Shown here: positions 58,738-64,000 of the stretch, in pieces
Numbering within the stretch: position 1 is the stretch's first letter
How the letters are laid out: each line of letters opens with the position of its first letter
Origin: Latrodectus hesperus
Lineage: Eukaryota > Arthropoda > Arachnida > Araneae > Theridiidae
NCBI GenBank assembly: GCA_037975125.1
Contig: CM075862.1
Span: 37,829,524 to 37,893,523 of the forward strand
Direction of reading: 5' to 3'
Length of the DNA: 64,000 nt
The notes under the pieces: generated by a model
Databases searched by the model: none
Told to the model about the DNA's origin: nothing
The model's input: only the letters and a program-made list of their open reading frames with translations
Position numbers and translations under genes: made by a program

Positions 58738-59798
58738 ATTTATACATATAAAAATTTCGTGTCACGATGTATGTTCCCGATAAACTCCGAAACTACTGAA
58801 CGGATTTTGATAAAATTTTGTAATCATTTATAATATGGTCCAACTTAAAAGATAGAATAGTTTCTATCTCTTAATTATATTGATCTCAATATTTATTATG
58901 CGACATTAGTGTTTATTTATTGGTTAGTTTGGTAAGTTGATAATAGGTGGCGGTTTAGCATCTAAGTTGCACAGGTATTCGGCAGATGGCGACGTGTTTA
59001 TTTTTCTAGATTATACCATCTTCGAGAAAATTAACGTGCGCGCGCAAGCGCGTGGTTAAATATAGAATTTACATACATTTTCATGATGTATAATAATACT
59101 ATAACAATTTTTCGTAAATCATTTTCATAATTATACTTTGTATTGTGTTATTATTGTGCAGTGTTCTTCAGTTTGAATATTTTTAATATTATAAATAGTA
59201 AAATAAAATTTTATTTATTACTGTTTTTCTCTACTAATTTTCATACCACCTCGAAAACATGTAAGTATTTCTCGATAGCCTTTTATTTATTTTTATTTTA
59301 TAATTTGATAATTATTAATTTATTCAGCAGTACATTTTGATCTAATTTATTTATTCAAATGATAAATTCTTTTAATTTTTTTTATTTCAGTATAATACCA
59401 CGGAAAAATTTTTTAGTTTTAATAATTTAAAATTGAAAAAATAATAGTTCTATGTCAATGTTATCTACCTCATTTATAACAATTTATTTTTAGATGTTTT
59501 TAATTTATATAGTATATTTTATAAGAGTAAGTCACTGATTACAAACTATAATTTAATATAAGATGAATAAAATGTAAATTCAGAAAGAATATGTTGATTT
59601 GTGCTTAATTTCAAAATTTCGATACTTTACCTATTACTTTTAAATTTTGGTGAAACGTTTTATTTTTAATCTCATAAGAATGAACCTATTTTAAATTTTT
59701 TAGAAAATATTAATTTGATTGTACCAAAGAGTTAGTAAAAAATTCATTCAATGTATTATAATTACTCAGCCACAGCAAAGCTTGGCTGGGTCAGCAAT
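58738..59798 (+). mobile_element. Non-autonomous Helitron, about 1.06 kb
   Basis: The 5' end (TTTATACATATAAAAATTTC, then GTGTCACGATGTATGTTCCC and ACTCCGAAACTACTGAACGG) has the form widespread at arthropod Helitron 5' termini. The 3' end has a hairpin (CAGCCA, 10-nt loop, TGGCTG) followed by GGTCAGC, where CTAG would be expected within a few bases. There is no terminal inverted repeat or target duplication, as expected for Helitrons. No Rep or helicase frame is present inside, so it is non-autonomous. The last few bases of the 3' end are altered or were cut by the next Helitron. Confidence 0.75.
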
Positions 59799-62678
<2,880 letters not shown>

Positions 62679-62688
62679 TATGAATAAT

Positions 62689-62689
62689 T

Positions 62690-62748
<59 letters not shown>

Positions 62749-63038
62749 CGGCGGCCATTTGGGTGACTAACCCTTCGCCACAACAAGGCCGGAAACTGCT
62801 ACTCATTTGTCGTTACCCAGCGGGCACCTGTGAACCAAGTCACGGAAGCGAGTAGCATTACCCGCGTCATACCACCACAAACCTGTTTATAGGGTGGGCC
62901 ACATTCATACATCCACGCACAAGAAAGGACAGAGAAACACAGAGAGATATTAACATCCATGCCCGAACTGGGATTCGAACCCGGGACCCACAGCTCAAGA
63001 GTCAGGCACGTTAACCACTCAGACATTGGTCGGCTGAC
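62689..63038 (-). mobile_element. tRNA-derived SINE, family C, with TA-repeat tail
   Basis: On the minus strand the head reads GACCAATGTCTGAGTGGTTA, with a B box GGTTCGAATCC, then a core with ATCTCTCTGTG and CCCTATAAACAGG that matches the core of family A. The 3' third is unrelated to family A and ends GGCCGCCGTT, running straight into about 50 bp of TA (62694-62746) in the position of the SINE tail. Flanking repeats TATGAATAAT (62679-62688) and TATGGATAAT (63039-63048) match at 9 of 10. It is the most G+C-rich segment of the window. Confidence 0.85.
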
Positions 63039-63049
63039 TATGGATAATA

Positions 63050-63498
63050 AATCAGTCTAATGTTTGCACATTTATGTAAAGTTATATAAATACACAAATA
63101 TATGAATATTTAATTATTTACGCATTTAAACAACTAGGAAGGACATAAATAAGAACTTTTAAATCGGAATGGGATAAGCTGTTGCCGCTTAACTAAGGTA
63201 AAGTATTATTTAAGTAAGCCATGGATTTATTTGTTCATTGCTGACACGATATTACCTTAACTATTTGAGGAATATTGAATTCTGGTTTTGAAATTTGTTT
63301 TAGGTTATTAATTGCAAGACACTACTTATTTATTTTGATATTTAATTCATTATAAAGTAAAAATGAATTGATTATTTCTAATAATGTAGACTAGATTTCA
63401 AGATGATAACTTTGAGACAGTTACTCATTTATTTTCACATAGACTCTAATATTCTAAGAAATTTATGTTTTCATATCACTACAGGAACATGCATAAAT
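63050..63498. other. A+T-rich spacer
   Basis: No feature was recognised. Confidence 0.5.
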
Positions 63499-63573
63499 TT
63501 TTCTTAAGATTCAATATTTTTTACTACTGAAAAACTTTTCTTAAGATTCAATATTTTTAAACTACTGAAAAAT
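63499..63573. repeat. Two-unit 37-bp tandem duplication
   Basis: TTTTCTTAAGATTCAATATT begins units at 63499 and 63536; both end in ACTACTGAAAAA. The units differ at only two or three positions, so the duplication is fairly recent or has been homogenised. Confidence 0.9.
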
Positions 63574-63574
63574 A

Positions 63575-64000
63575 CGTTTCTGTTGTTTGGTGAAAATATG
63601 ATTTATTGTATTTACAAATTAATTATGTTCGTGAATTGTAATTTGCACGCACATTAAAGATCTTGGATGAATACCTAAAACTACAAATAGCGTTATTTAC
63701 TTATCTAGCAAGATCGAATAACTGGAAGCATTAATAAAAGTACATAATTTATCATCATATATTTTCTTATGAGATATTACATGTCACTGCGAGTAACGGT
63801 TTCTTTCATATAAGTCCTAATTTTATCAATAAAATAATCTAATATTCATGTAAGAATTTCATTCTTGTCGAAATTTGTTATAAGCGGATACGTGGTAGTT
63901 TAAAAGTAAGAATTTACTTACTAAGGAATCTTATTAGTAATATTATTATGCTCATTTTATTAGTTAAATGTTTGGTTATATAAAGTTAAGTTTATTGAGA
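63575..64000. other. A+T-rich spacer to window end
   Basis: No feature was recognised. Confidence 0.5.

Overview
This is a strongly A+T-rich stretch of animal nuclear DNA in which I recognise no host protein-coding gene, functional RNA gene, CRISPR array or bacterial-style operon. The transposons are of kinds common in arthropods: Tc1-like, mariner-like and pogo/Tigger-like DNA transposons, Helitrons, RNase H-bearing LINEs and tRNA-derived SINEs with CAA-repeat tails. Together with very long TA microsatellites they suggest an arthropod, most plausibly an arachnid such as a spider. That taxonomic guess is inference and cannot be confirmed from the window alone.

Layout, left to right: an A+T-rich spacer; a complete but dead Tc1-like element on the minus strand (2439-3973); three TA microsatellites within 3 kb (4.64-7.61 kb); a decayed Tc1-like fragment (about 8.2 kb); a Helitron remnant with the end of its Pif1-like helicase (11.1-11.8 kb); a small palindrome built on a TGACTCA motif (12.05 kb); a tRNA-SINE with perfect target-site duplications (12.24 kb); a mariner-like transposase fossil (17.9-18.4 kb); an internally deleted Tigger/pogo-like element (19.67-20.44 kb); two LINE fragments on opposite strands (23.45 and 24.53-25.54 kb); a degraded SINE (26.65 kb); a 125-bp tandem repeat (29.2 kb); a second full-length Tc1-like element on the plus strand (32752-34295); a 383-bp SINE (34.4 kb); a long quiet stretch; a 777-bp mariner-type element with very long inverted repeats (44.7 kb); a perfect 49-bp palindrome (46.7 kb); a SINE (49.65 kb); long CA/TA and GT arrays (51.1 and 51.9 kb); a decayed retroelement with a reverse transcriptase core (56.15-57.83 kb); two head-to-tail Helitrons, the second joined directly to a Pif1-like C-terminus (58.74-60.48 kb); and a SINE with a TA tail (62.7 kb).

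None of the transposase, helicase or reverse transcriptase reading frames is intact; all carry stops, frameshifts or large deletions. The window therefore reads as intergenic or deep intronic DNA that records successive waves of mobile elements. The most informative points are the SINEs that share a head and core but differ in their 3' ends, the CAA-repeat tail that SINEs share with a neighbouring LINE, microsatellites that begin exactly at transposon ends, the Helitron pair, and the perfect palindrome.
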